Below, piece by piece: positions 43,098 through 53,277 of a stretch of DNA of 64,000 nt. The notes under the pieces were generated by a model. That model was not told the DNA's origin and did not search any database. It saw nothing but the letters and a program-made list of their open reading frames with translations. The first letter of the stretch is position 1, and each line of letters begins with the position of its first letter. This DNA comes from Closterium sp. NIES-65 (lineage: Eukaryota; Streptophyta; Zygnematophyceae; Desmidiales; Closteriaceae), in the NCBI GenBank assembly GCA_948144175.1, contig CANXME010002461.1, positions 124,001-188,000 on the forward strand. Reading direction: 5' to 3'. Both the position numbers and the translations under genes were made by a program.

Positions 43098-46000
43098 AGC
43101 GTCACAAGGCTCGCGTTGTTTAGAAGCTGGTGTGCTGATAGCTGGTCTGGTAGTTGAGTGATTGTGCTGTCCGTTTATTCTTTATTTGTAGTATCATCGC
43201 GAAAAAGGGTTTGGCCAATTTTCGAGTTCAAGTCTGAAAGCTGCAGGAAAGTTGCTGACTTGTATCCTGAATGTATCCAAAAAGCATAGACTGGAAAAAG
43301 CAACTCACACAAACTTAGGATACAAGGGGTAACCGAGCCGCGAATTTTGGATACGTCGGTAACCCGAGGCGTGATTTTCGGATTCGTGGGTTTCTCGGAC
43401 CGCACATTTCTAGCATCAAATTCGACACCTCGGCACCAAACAGCACACCTGGTCACGACCAAAATGTGGGAGTCTCCCTTGCTGTGAAACTGCAGGTGTC
43501 CGATAGATGAACACTTGGCACAAATTAGGTTAGCATTCTCGAAAATTGCGAACACGGTAACGTGGATACAAACCGCACGACCGTCGCCAAGGTTCAACCA
43601 GGAATCGGAGCTGGCAACAGGCACAAGGGTTCACAGTCACACCCAATCAGTGCTAAGTGTTCAGATTTCGGGTACTGACGTGGCTTCCACGGACCAAGGT
43701 TCAGCTAACCCGTAACGAAATGGTCGAACCTAATGATTTTTTACTAACCAATCACTGGGGTGCTCTTGCCTGCAGCAAAAATCAACGGCATATTTTGACG
43801 ACACTTCAGCACACCTCCAAGCTCTAGAAGCATCTATCTTTCTTACCCTCACTCAGCGCATGACTCTCTCCCGACCAAACACCCGTCACCTACCTCATTT
43901 TCACACAACTGACTAAGGTTCTTCACATCTCCTGCCTCTGAGTGTCCTCTTAGCACAATTAGCGTCTACCTAAAGACCACATCACTTCTACGTGTTATTG
44001 CATTTTATTACCACTGCTTGTATCTCAGGCCCATGTTATCAATTTGGCCCCTGCGAATCCTCCCCTATCCTTTTACAAATTACACAGCAAAGTTTTCTAC
44101 ACGCGGAGAACGCGGCACCAGCGACTAGTAACGGAATCGCCAGGTTCCGCGCGAAAAGCGCCGAAAGGTGTGCTACACATGCTTTTTGTAACTCGTAACC
44201 AAGCTATCATTTTCCCGTGCGTGTGCCTTAGGTTGTAACTCGTTCATCTATTCTCACGGGTTATGCTTCGCGAGCAATCGATCTGTTCGTATCTTGCCGA
44301 TATGTGTGCAGATCTGTCGCGATGGCTTGTAAGTTCCTTTTTTTCCCGCCCCTGCCAGTCCTCCCATTCCTTAGTGCATTTTAATTAGTTGCACTTCTTT
44401 TTTTCCCTAGCCTCCCAATACTGCTCGTCGGCATGCTCACTGCATTACTAGGACTGGTGGCCTGCAAATCGTGTGGGACACGGCGTCTTCAGCGCGAGAA
44501 ACGCGGTGAGTGTGGTAGTCGCACCAAGGCCTCTCTCTGCCTCTGCTTGAGCTTTTAACCATGCGCATTCTAACCCCATGTTGTCTGGAGTCCAGCCTGT
44601 AACGATAGTGTTGTTATCTCTTTTGTTGATGTAGTCATCGTGTTTCAGGGCCGATTTCCATGTGCAGGGTTCATGGAAGTCAATAGATGTTTCCAGGCGT
44701 TTGAACAATACCCAGAAGCTCTCAAGCATATCTAAGGCAATGTTATGAGTGACGGTGAAGGCCCGCTGGTGGTAAGTCACTAAGGTGGGGAACAAGCACA
44801 TGAGTAACCAAAGTCTTAACGTTATGTCATTGTTTTGTTTGCAGGCGTTAAAACGACACATTTTTTTGCCATGTGTGCCCTTCATATAAGATGTTTAGCT
44901 ACGTCTAAGTACTTGGGTCTAGCTGTGTTTCTTGTTTTGCTGTGTTCTCGCAAAGTGTATACTTCTGAAGTATGTACGCAAATGTCAGAAATATTGTGTT
45001 GCAAACGAATGTATACATAAAAAAATAGCAATAACAATCAGCCAGTGAAACGAAATCTCCGCTTGTGCAGTTCAGGCAAAACGGCGGCTTGTAGAAATCA
45101 AGTTTCGCACACTTCAAGGTCATGTCTGATTGGCCCACATGGCAAGTTGCCGTACACATATCGAGAATGACACCTGGCACAAATATCTTTGCTTACGTGG
45201 CAAAAAATCTTCACGTACATACCAGGGTACGTACACTTTGAAGTCTAAACTGTGCGGAGGCCACGTGGCAGGTGGTGAAACTGCATACATGTGTCTGAAA
45301 TGTATATGCAACTTTTTCGCAACTTTTTCCCGCAACCACGATCTCTGCAACATTTGACCATAACTGGAAAGTTGCAAAACCAAGGAATCCAAAAAGTATC
45401 ATTTTTGCAACATTCCCGCAGCTTTATGGCAAAGCCCTTTTTCGCGATAGTTTTCCAGTTCGGTTTCCAGTTATGCGGTTCCAGCAGCTACCTTGCAAAG
45501 TAAAGGATACCGGGGTTACGTGATATACGTGGCGGCCCCGCATCATCGCCGTGACATCGTTCGAGTCGCGATTGCGACTGCTTTGCTGTCTTAGGCATAA
45601 TGGCGGCGGGTCTACCATTATGCCGTGAAATGCGGCCAATGCGGTCAAAGTGAGGGGCGGCTTTCGATTTAAGACGAATACGTGCCTAAACATGTTTGAG
45701 GACTAGGCTATGTGCGCCGTACTTAGAGGCCCTTTTTCCGCGACTCCATCTATAGTTGGCACTTTGCTCCACTGCCGTGAAGTGCGGCAATGTATGCGGA
45801 GCTTCGCTGCTTCGTATTGTGTTGTGGATTCGCGGGAAATTGGTGTGTGGGAAAAATTTCAGAAATGTTGGGCGACTGAATCTGCATAAGCGATCTACAA
45901 CTCATTCGCTTGACGAAGGTAAAGCTTGTTACCAGCAAGTGAGCCAGCGAGGGTTTGATTTGGGACCGCGGTCCAGTTTGCAATTTTATCGTTTGAATTT

Positions 46001-46404
46001 CGAATGCACATCGTGATCTGAAATGCGACTGGTTTTGCAAGATGGGAAACTGAGCACGTCATCCAGACTGTTTTCGAATCTTGATGCGGTTACCCTACAA
46101 AAAAGGGTTACTGTTCCCCAAACTGACCTGAGCTGTGATGAGCTGCCCGCCCTCAATTGCTCTCGTAACAATCAGCGTGCTTTCACTCAGGTACTTCATT
46201 GTGGAAAGCGGTGATAGCCAAAACAAACATTCACCGTCGTAAACCGCACAGCATGCCTTGTACCCACACCCTCGTGAGGCGTCATCTGCTCTCACGCCAA
46301 GCAAGCGGGTGGCTCAGAAGTCGCCACGTGGTGCTGTTCAGGAAACATAAACATTTTTCGATCAGCTATTATTTATCGAACCACATCGGGCTTGACCATT
46401 GACC
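43098..46404. other. AT-richer region without recognised genes
   Basis: About 3.3 kb of lower GC than its surroundings. It presumably includes the right end of the Harbinger element and the EBP promoter. Small open frames occur at 44448-44885 (-) and 45120-45392 (-) without recognisable domains. Related AAAGTTGC and CCAAAAAG fragments occur near 43245-43280 and 45340-45405, suggesting old repeat debris. Confidence 0.5.
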
Positions 46405-47951
46405 ATGGCAGGCGGCGTCGCGCATCCGTACTATCCGCGCGACATCGTGTTGCCTGACTACGTCCCACCAGCGTGGAGCACGGCCGAGCTCTTCGGCGTT
46501 TTCGGGGTGGCCGTCGGGGTGATCTTCACCCTCTCATGGCTCTTCGCACGTGAGTTGACGGCGCCTCAATAGGTCGGGTTGATCCTCATCCTATCATGGC
46601 TCTTCGCGCGTGAGTTGACGTTTCAGGCGCCTTAATAGGTCGGGTTGATCCTCATCCTCTCATGGTTCTTCGCACGTGAGTCGACGTATCAGGCGCACGC
46701 TTTTTCCGGAAGCAGGTGTTCGCGTCCAGTCCAGCATTTTCTGTCGTCTAGTCAGCAGCCACGCAATTCCGATCTCGCCTGATAAGTCAGATCGTTCCAG
46801 CTTCCACCATTCCTCATTCTCCGTCAACCTTCTGATCCTCCCGCCTGTCTCCCATTCTCGCTAATCGGTGTTACAGAGGCTCATCTCTTCGCCTGCTGAC
46901 CCGTGTTGGTAGCCTCTTGCGCTTTCCCCTCTCATTGTCCTTCAAAGTTCATCACCACCCATTTCAGGCTCATAGTCCCGTCTCATTGTCCTCACCCCCA
47001 CCCTCTTCTCCCCCCTCCCCCTCCCACCCCCTCTCCCCCACCACTTTCCCCTTTCATCCAGGCTCATGTCGCCATCTATCAGCGTCGGAGCGGTTCACCT
47101 TCAGCTGGTGGGCCGTGACGGGTGCCATTCACATGCTCATGGAGGGAGCATTTGTCGCCTTCCCCGCCCTCATCAGCAGCACCAGCAAGGCCTTCCTCCT
47201 CGATGCCTGTACGCACGCCTAATTGTTTTCCATTCGCCTACTCTCCCATTGACCTAATTTCTCATTTTTCCACAGTAGCCTAGTCTCCCATTTCACATTA
47301 GTTCTCCCCCTGTCCGTGCCCGTGCTGTGTCTTAACCCACTCTTAAACCCTTTCCTTTTTTTCAACCATTCCTTAATGCACTTTTGGATGAGGTTTAAAT
47401 AATTACTTCGCCTCCTTTCTGCCCTGCTCTTCACTTCCATGCAGGGAAGGAGTACGCCATATCGGATTCACGATATGCTACCCGTGACACCTGCATTGTC
47501 TCTCTCGAGGCAGTCACTGCCTTCATCGAAGGCCCTGCCTGCATCCTCATTCTGTGAGTGCTGCTTACAGCTGCTCCTCCTTACACTTGTTTCACTTAGC
47601 CTTTTTTGCCCAACTGTCTATGGGACTTAGACAGCTTCAATGCTTTTGTGGGTTCATCCTTCTGCATGCAGGTATGCCATCGCAGCCCGGAAGCCCTTCA
47701 GCAATCTGCTGCAGTTCACAGTGTCTCTTGGGCAGCTGTACGGAGCAGCTGTGTACTTTGCCACGAGCTACTTGGAAGGCTTTCCCCACTCAGACCCCCA
47801 TCCGATCTAATTTTGGGGCTATTTTGTTGGCATGAACGCCATCTGGATTCTGGTGCCGTTTCTCATTCTCTGGCGCTGCTGGGCGCGCATCATTTCAGCA
47901 GAGGCCTCAATCATGCAAGCTTCAAGTTCTCGGAGGTCCAAGAGGGACTGA
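46405..47951 (+). pseudogene. EBP: Sterol delta8-delta7 isomerase (EBP/HYDRA1 family) with in-frame stop
   Basis: Four exons: 46405-46549, 47062-47208, 47445-47553 and 47672-47951, all phase-consistent, 226 residues if read through (human EBP 230). It opens HPYYPRDIVLPDYVP. Conserved blocks are VTGAIHMLMEGAF (catalytic His and Glu), KEYAISDSRYATRDT, SLEAVTAFIEGP (Glu) and QLYGAAVYFATSYLEGFPHS. Codon 180 (47808-47810) is TAA where family members have Tyr (HPI-Tyr-FWGYF). The frame continues FWGYFVGMNAIWILVPFLIL to a TGA at 47949. The Asn and Trp of FVGMNAIW, needed for catalysis in human EBP, lie after the stop. Four to five ER membrane helices are expected. It could be a real null allele, a decaying paralogue or a base error. 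Confidence 0.9.
46510..46690 (+). repeat. Two extra copies of EBP exon 1 3' edge with donor
   Basis: The end of exon 1 with its donor (CTCTCATGGCTCTTCGCAC|GTGAGTTGACG) at 46515-46560 recurs at about 46575-46622 and 46640-46688, each keeping GTGAGT. All three could act as 5' splice sites. Only the first is in phase with the protein. Confidence 0.92.
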
Positions 47952-49490
47952 ATATCATATAAAAATTTGTTGTAGGGACTGAGGCATTATGGCAAGGGTG
48001 TTGGGAGTTTACACCATGATGCCTGATATTCAGAAAACACTTGTACAATGCCGTGCTAAGCTCCAGTGTTACGTATATATCGTTTGGTACAGAATATGGA
48101 ATGTTAATATCAAGTCTCGAGTCCACAGCCCAGCGGTCAGCCTTACTAAGGTTGAACAACTTGGGCTGCGGGCTTTAACGGTGTCATCCTACTGGAACTT
48201 CCAGAAGTTAGAACGAAAAATCTGCTTCTTGTTGATTGGTTGTTTTGGGTCTGACTCGCGGCCCTGTCAGAAACGAAGTGGCAATCGAGGCTCTCTGAGC
48301 CACACGTATTTCCACGCAGGAGATTCGAGAGAGATTCACCCTCCGCGCCACGTGCGAGAAAGACATTCTCCACGCACCAAGAACAGAGCATCACACACAC
48401 ACTCACAAAACTGTATTTCTAGCAGCTGATGCCCATTCCGCGGTTATGTTTGCTCGTGTTTCAGATCGCCTTCCTGGGGTGTCCGGACATTGAAGTGGGG
48501 ACAGCGAAAAGTGCATTCCGCGCGTGCAAGAGATTGGGGTAGGATGATGAGGTGGAGGAGGAACGAATCTGGACGTCGCAATTGTTCAGAGGTCCCCAAC
48601 GTGCGAACACCCCTCATGATCGGACGGTTGGGCTTGACCAACTAGATTTGAGATGCGATCACAGATCGTAGATGGAGTCGTGCAGGAAATGTTGATCGCA
48701 CACTGGAGAGTAGGTGAGAGCGTGAAAGCAGCGTGGAAGCAACGTGAAATCTGCCACGCTGGACCCAGATAGTTGTACTTTTGGGGGCTGTCCTGTCCCA
48801 AGTTCGCAGGAAGGCGATCTCACACTTCCTTCTCCTGGCGTCCCGCTCCCTCGCAGATGCATGTCCCGTTCGCTGTGGAGGGACGCGTGGCGGGAGAGAC
48901 GGTGAGAAAGTCGAGCACGTGTGCCTCGCCTTTCCTCACTTTCTTGGGGAAGGGAAGAACCGAGGACGGTGAGTTCGTGGCCGAGGTTAAAAGGAATTGC
49001 TGGCTCTAGGGTCCTGCGTGCCGCACTCGATTCAACGACGCACTCAGAACGTGCTAACGATCACTAACTCCTTTTCTCCTTAAAGACACCTCCATTGTCC
49101 TTACTGAACTGGCTACGCTGTCTCGGCTCCAGAACCCGCCGACAGTTAAAAAGAACCCTGCGACGCGCAGATAGACAGACTCGTCTGGAGGGACTGACCG
49201 AGGATTGCAAGAGTGTTGAGACGTCTCGAAAGTCGTCTTCGAGGAGCCGACCCAGGACCCAGGAGTAGACTTTCGAGTCGACTCAAAAGTCAACTCGTCT
49301 ACGAGGATCCGACCCAGCAACGTGAAACACCCAGGATCCAGGAGGACTAGGAGACTGTGTTGCAGATTGAGATTCTTTACGTCGACTCAAAGATCGCAGG
49401 AGGAGGAGAAGGAGGAGGGGACTGTGCTGCAGATCAAGGAATCGCAGATTGTGATTCGTTCAGAATCACACTGGAACAGGAATTGCAGAC
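47952..49490. other. Intergenic region, EBP to ferroportin, with palindromes
   Basis: No gene is recognised over about 1.5 kb. From 49208 two palindromes (49213-49230 around TTGAGACGTCTCGAA, and 49268-49291 around TCGAGTCGACTCAAAAGTC) flank a repeated segment: TCGTCTTCGAGGAGCCGACC at about 49232 and CGTCTACGAGGATCCGACCC at about 49295. This lies 200-280 bp upstream of the ferroportin start, likely in its promoter or 5' UTR. Confidence 0.65.
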
Positions 49491-52334
49491 ATGGCCAGCG
49501 AGTGCGGTTTCCGAGCCGATCCCGGAGACGAATCCGGGGATCCGCTACGCAGCAGTCGCATCAGCAGCAGCAGCACCAGCGTTGGTCTCGAGGAGACGCT
49601 TCTATTGGCTGGCGACGCCCCTTCCTCCGCTGCTCTCGACGAATCACAAACCAAGCTCAGAACAAAAAGAAAGAAATCCAAGCACGCGCGAGAGCGCACA
49701 AGGCGGCGCAAGTCCGCTCTGGCCCTTGGGAACTGCGATAAACAACACGCAGCAGATTCAGATTCCCGTTATAAAGCTTCTCAATACAAGCACTCTGCGC
49801 CTCTTCCGCATCGAGTCATTCAGCTCGTGAACGCCCTCCAGGCTGCCCTCTCTCCGAGACTTCCCTCGAAGCTTCCTCATAAGGCGACTCTCTTCGCGCT
49901 TTACGTCTCTCATTTCCTCTCCCGATGGACCAATCGCTTGTGGGAATTCGCGGTGCCGCTCTTTCTCCTAGACTCCTCGTACACTGCCACGTCAGCTTCC
50001 TCTTCCTCCTCTACAGTCACCTCCGGTAGTAGCGCCGGATCAGCCTCTTTGCTCCTCGTGGCGCTTTACGGACTTTCCGAGTCGCTCGCGATGTCTTTAT
50101 TCTCCGTCCCCATAGGAACGTGGGTGGATCTTTGTCCGCGTTTACCACTAGCTGCCTTCGCTATCTCCGCTCAAAATGCCGCTCTGTTTCTCGCCGCGAT
50201 TGCCGTCGCCGCTCTCCTCTACCTCGCCGACTTTCTCGCCGCACCCGCCGCCGCAAGTTCCGCTGGGCCTGATCTTTTCGCATGGGTGACCGGAGCAGCC
50301 GAAACGGGAGCTGACGTGGCGCTGGTGGCGGCGGTTTGCGTGCTGGGCGCTGCGGCTGCTCTCGCCGGATTGGCGCGCGGGATCGCGGTGGAACGTGATT
50401 GGGCAGTGGTGATTGCGGATTGGGTTTGCGAGCAGGAAGGTGCTGCGAATTTGAAAAGGGGATGTGGGCGGCAGGGGGGATGGGAGGACAGGGGGCAAGA
50501 CGAAAGGGAGAGAGGAGGGGGAGTAGTGGAGGTGGTGGTGGGAAATGAGGAGGATGCGACTAAAAAGCAGGTGCCGTTCGATAACGGGGAGGCTTGTAGC
50601 GAATCAGCGCGGCGGGAGAGAGAGGAGGGGGGGAGGGACGGGGGGGGAGAGCATCACTTGCGGACACACGTTGTAGAAGAGAGTGGAGTCAGCGAAGCAG
50701 GGGGGGGAGGGGATGCGGACGCTAATTGCCGGGACAAGGCAGCGCAGACACAGGAGGTTCTGTCTGTGCAGCAGCAGGGGCAGCAGGAGGGGAGGGAGGG
50801 ACAGCAGGGACAGCAGAGACAGGAGCAAGAGCAGCAGGGGAGGGAGCAGCGGGAGCGCGTGCGAGCGCGGCTCAACTCCACTCTTCGCACCATCGACCTG
50901 CTCTGCCGCCTGCTCGCCCCGGCCGTCACTGGCGCCCTCATGGCCGCTGCTGTCTCTGCATCCACGTCCGCCTCCGCCTCCGCCGCCTCCCCCTCCGCCA
51001 CTCCCCCTTCCGCTGTTACATCTCCAGCGTCGCCCGCACGTCACGAGTTACTGCCCGTGTCGCTGCCGCTCGCCATGGCAGTGTGGGTCCTCGTGGCCGC
51101 TGCTGCGGAGCTGCTGCTGCTGGCGCTTGTCCACTCGCAGGTGCCCGCGCTGGGGGAGAGGCGCAAGGAGAGAGCAGGGGAGGGAATGGTGGAGGACGAA
51201 AGGGCTGGTGAGAGGGAGAGAGAAAGTGAGGGAGGGGAGGAGGAAGAGGTGGAAGAAGAGGAGGACGAGGAAGCGGAGGAGGAAGAGGAGGAGGAACAAG
51301 GGAGAGGGAGAGGGGTGGGGCGTGGAGGGGATGATAAGAATGGAGCGTTGGATGTTAAGAGTCGAGTGAAAGCACAAGGGGACAATGGGAAGGAGCATGA
51401 GGGAGGGGATGGGCAGATCCTGGTCCCTTCAGCAGCTAATCCAACCCCACCTGCTCCTATCACCCCTTCAGACTCCCCAGCCGCCCCTATCATCACCACC
51501 ACCACTACCACCAGAAGCAGCAGCAGCAGCGAGCCTCCCCTCATCCCCTCCACCGCCCACAACCCTTCCTTCTTAAACCACCTGCTCTCCTCCCTCCACC
51601 ACCTCCGCCTCCTCCTCACCTCCTGGCTGACCACCCTTCGATCCGCCTGGACAGTTTACCTCCGCCAGACCTCCCTCTTCCCCTCCCTCGCCCTTGCCCT
51701 TCTGTACCTCACTGTCCTCTCCTTCGGATCTCTCATGTGCGCCTATCTGCACTCCCAAGGCGTCCCTCTTGGTCTCCTAGGCTCGGCAAGCGGAGCCGCG
51801 GCTGTCACCGGCGTGCTCGGGGCAACCCTCTTCCCGAGCCTCTGCGCCAGGCTCGGGCCGAGCCGGACCGCCGAGGCTTCCGTGTGGTCGCAGCTGGCGT
51901 GCCTCCTGCCGTGTGTCGTCGCGGGATTGGTTCTCCAATCGTCAGGGCCGATACCAGCAGTGCTGCTGATGGCAGGAGTGGTGCTCTCAAGAGCTCCTCT
52001 CTGGGTGTTTGATCTGTCTGTGCTGCAGATGGTGCAGGGGGCGGTGGTGGAGGAGGAGAGAGGCGCGGTGGGGGGAGTGCAGGAGTCGTTGCAGCAGGGA
52101 ATGCAGCTGGTAGCGCTGGTGCTAGCTGCGGTGATCAGCAGACCGAGGGATTTCTGGGTGCTGACGACGGTGTCGGGAGGGGCTGTGATGCTGGCTGCGG
52201 TGCTGGTGAGTGTGGATCGTAGGCTGAGGGGAATCTTGAGACGAATCAGGAGAGGTGGTTGGCAGAGGCAGGCCGAGGGACTCATGGGAGTTGACGGCAG
52301 GGCTGGGAGTGGCGCAGGTGCAGATGAGGTTTAG
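49491..52334 (+). CDS. Ferroportin-family metal exporter (SLC40A/IREG-like)
   Basis: A single 947-codon exon, well over the usual 500-600 residues. The family signature is at residues 136-160 (LYVSHFLSRWTNRLWEFAVP), followed by LVALYGLSESLAMSLFSVPI and GTWVD. Later come LRTIDLLCRLLAPAVTGALM, VYLRQTSLFPSLALALLYLT, APLWVFDLSVLQMVQ and ERGAVGGVQESLQQGMQL, all matching ferroportin helices. Two large hydrophilic insertions, about residues 320-465 (Glu/Gln/Gly-rich) and 555-680 (nearly pure Glu/Asp/Arg then Thr/Ser/Pro), enlarge loops. The 130-residue N-terminal extension is Ser/Arg/Lys-rich, so plastid targeting, as for plant IREG3/MAR1, is possible but unproven. It probably exports Fe(II) or related metals. 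The lack of introns contrasts with its neighbours. Confidence 0.87.
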   Translation: MASECGFRADPGDESGDPLRSSRISSSSTSVGLEETLLLAGDAPSSAALDESQTKLRTKRKKSKHARERTRRRKSALALGNCDKQHAADSDSRYKASQYKHSAPLPHRVIQLVNALQAALSPRLPSKLPHKATLFALYVSHFLSRWTNRLWEFAVPLFLLDSSYTATSASSSSSTVTSGSSAGSASLLLVALYGLSESLAMSLFSVPIGTWVDLCPRLPLAAFAISAQNAALFLAAIAVAALLYLADFLAAPAAASSAGPDLFAWVTGAAETGADVALVAAVCVLGAAAALAGLARGIAVERDWAVVIADWVCEQEGAANLKRGCGRQGGWEDRGQDERERGGGVVEVVVGNEEDATKKQVPFDNGEACSESARREREEGGRDGGGEHHLRTHVVEESGVSEAGGGGDADANCRDKAAQTQEVLSVQQQGQQEGREGQQGQQRQEQEQQGREQRERVRARLNSTLRTIDLLCRLLAPAVTGALMAAAVSASTSASASAASPSATPPSAVTSPASPARHELLPVSLPLAMAVWVLVAAAAELLLLALVHSQVPALGERRKERAGEGMVEDERAGERERESEGGEEEEVEEEEDEEAEEEEEEEQGRGRGVGRGGDDKNGALDVKSRVKAQGDNGKEHEGGDGQILVPSAANPTPPAPITPSDSPAAPIITTTTTTRSSSSSEPPLIPSTAHNPSFLNHLLSSLHHLRLLLTSWLTTLRSAWTVYLRQTSLFPSLALALLYLTVLSFGSLMCAYLHSQGVPLGLLGSASGAAAVTGVLGATLFPSLCARLGPSRTAEASVWSQLACLLPCVVAGLVLQSSGPIPAVLLMAGVVLSRAPLWVFDLSVLQMVQGAVVEEERGAVGGVQESLQQGMQLVALVLAAVISRPRDFWVLTTVSGGAVMLAAVLVSVDRRLRGILRRIRRGGWQRQAEGLMGVDGRAGSGAGADEV

Positions 52335-52366
52335 GGGTGCTGAACGTTCACTGCACACATGGACTA

Positions 52367-52525
52367 CCGTAATCCCCCGTATATAAGACCCCCCCCCAGT
52401 TGTAGACCCCCGGGTCTATAATACGGACCCGGGTACTCTATTCGAGTCTAGTTGAGTTATACCCCCCAGCCTTTTTAGGGGTGATTATCATAATACCCTA
52501 GGGTCTTATATACGGGGGATTACGG
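52367..52525. mobile_element. MITE with 26-bp inverted repeats, mariner/Tc1-like
   Basis: The left end CCGTAATCCCCCGTATATAA continues GACCC. The right end is its reverse complement (GGGTCTTATATACGGGGGAT then TACGG), essentially perfect. It is flanked by TA on both sides (52365-52366 and 52526-52527), as in Tc1/mariner target duplications. A second palindrome (ACCCGGGTC...GACCCGGGT-like) lies inside. It has no coding capacity and sits 30 bp after the ferroportin stop. Confidence 0.87.
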
Positions 52526-53277
52526 TACATGGCTACCGTATCCACTTCAGATATAGTTGCACGTGTGCTGGTCATTTTTATGTATTTGTGTCTGTGTACA
52601 TAGGCGTCAACGACACGCAACGAACGATGGCGGTGGGCCGGTGGCATGGCATGGCATGCCGTTCTTACTGCAATACATGTGTGGATAATTCACATGAATG
52701 GCATGAAAGCATTACACACGAGGCCATCCCAAGTGTCATGAATAACTCCCCCCTGATGTACCTGCAACCTCTGTTATAAATACTGTACGGTTTGTATATA
52801 TGGTACATCACAATATACAATTTTAATCAGTACCTCATGTACAATTATCTCATCCCTACAACCCCGCCTCCTACTACCTCCACAAGCAGGCTTCTCAAGC
52901 CTCGGCTCAAACGTCTCCACTCCACTACCTGTCACACAAGAGCGTCACATTCCTTAAACACCACCTCTTTTGAGTCGACTCACACACGTCTCCACTCCAC
53001 TACCATTCAATTCAACCATTCACACAAGAGCGACACACTCCTTGAACACCACCTCTTGCACACTTGCCATTTCTGCAATCCCCTCCTCCGACATACTCTC
53101 CAGCCTCCTGCACCCAAGCACCACCACTCTTTCCAACTGACCGACCCAATTCCATGATGGAAGCCGGCAAACTCCTTAGGCTTTTGCACAGCCCCAACTC
53201 CAGCACCCCTAGACTCGGCAGCTCTCCCCTAAAGTTTGCCCATGTCGAATGTAAGTGCTCCAACCGTCTCAATACAG
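52526..53277. other. Intergenic: 3' flank of LRR gene with decayed gene-end copies
   Basis: About 53010-53260 is a decayed copy of the last 250 bp of the LRR gene; on the minus strand it still reads LGVLELGLCKSLRSLPASIM. Further out, CGTCTCCACTCCACTACC-type segments at 52911-52967 and 52988-53060 are repeated around TTTTGAGTCGACTCA (52968-52982). The rest (52530-52900) is AT-rich without recognised genes. Confidence 0.8.

Noticed and set aside
42738..43157. 139-codon plus-strand open frame
   Set aside because: It is antisense to the Myb/SANT-like gene, whose protein content is clearly recognisable.
20239..46377. A shared 17-bp string (CGATCAGCTATTATTTA) left of the gypsy LTR (20238) and just before the EBP start (46360)
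   Set aside because: Flanks on either side do not align. A single match of this length between two AT-rich spots in 64 kb can arise by chance.
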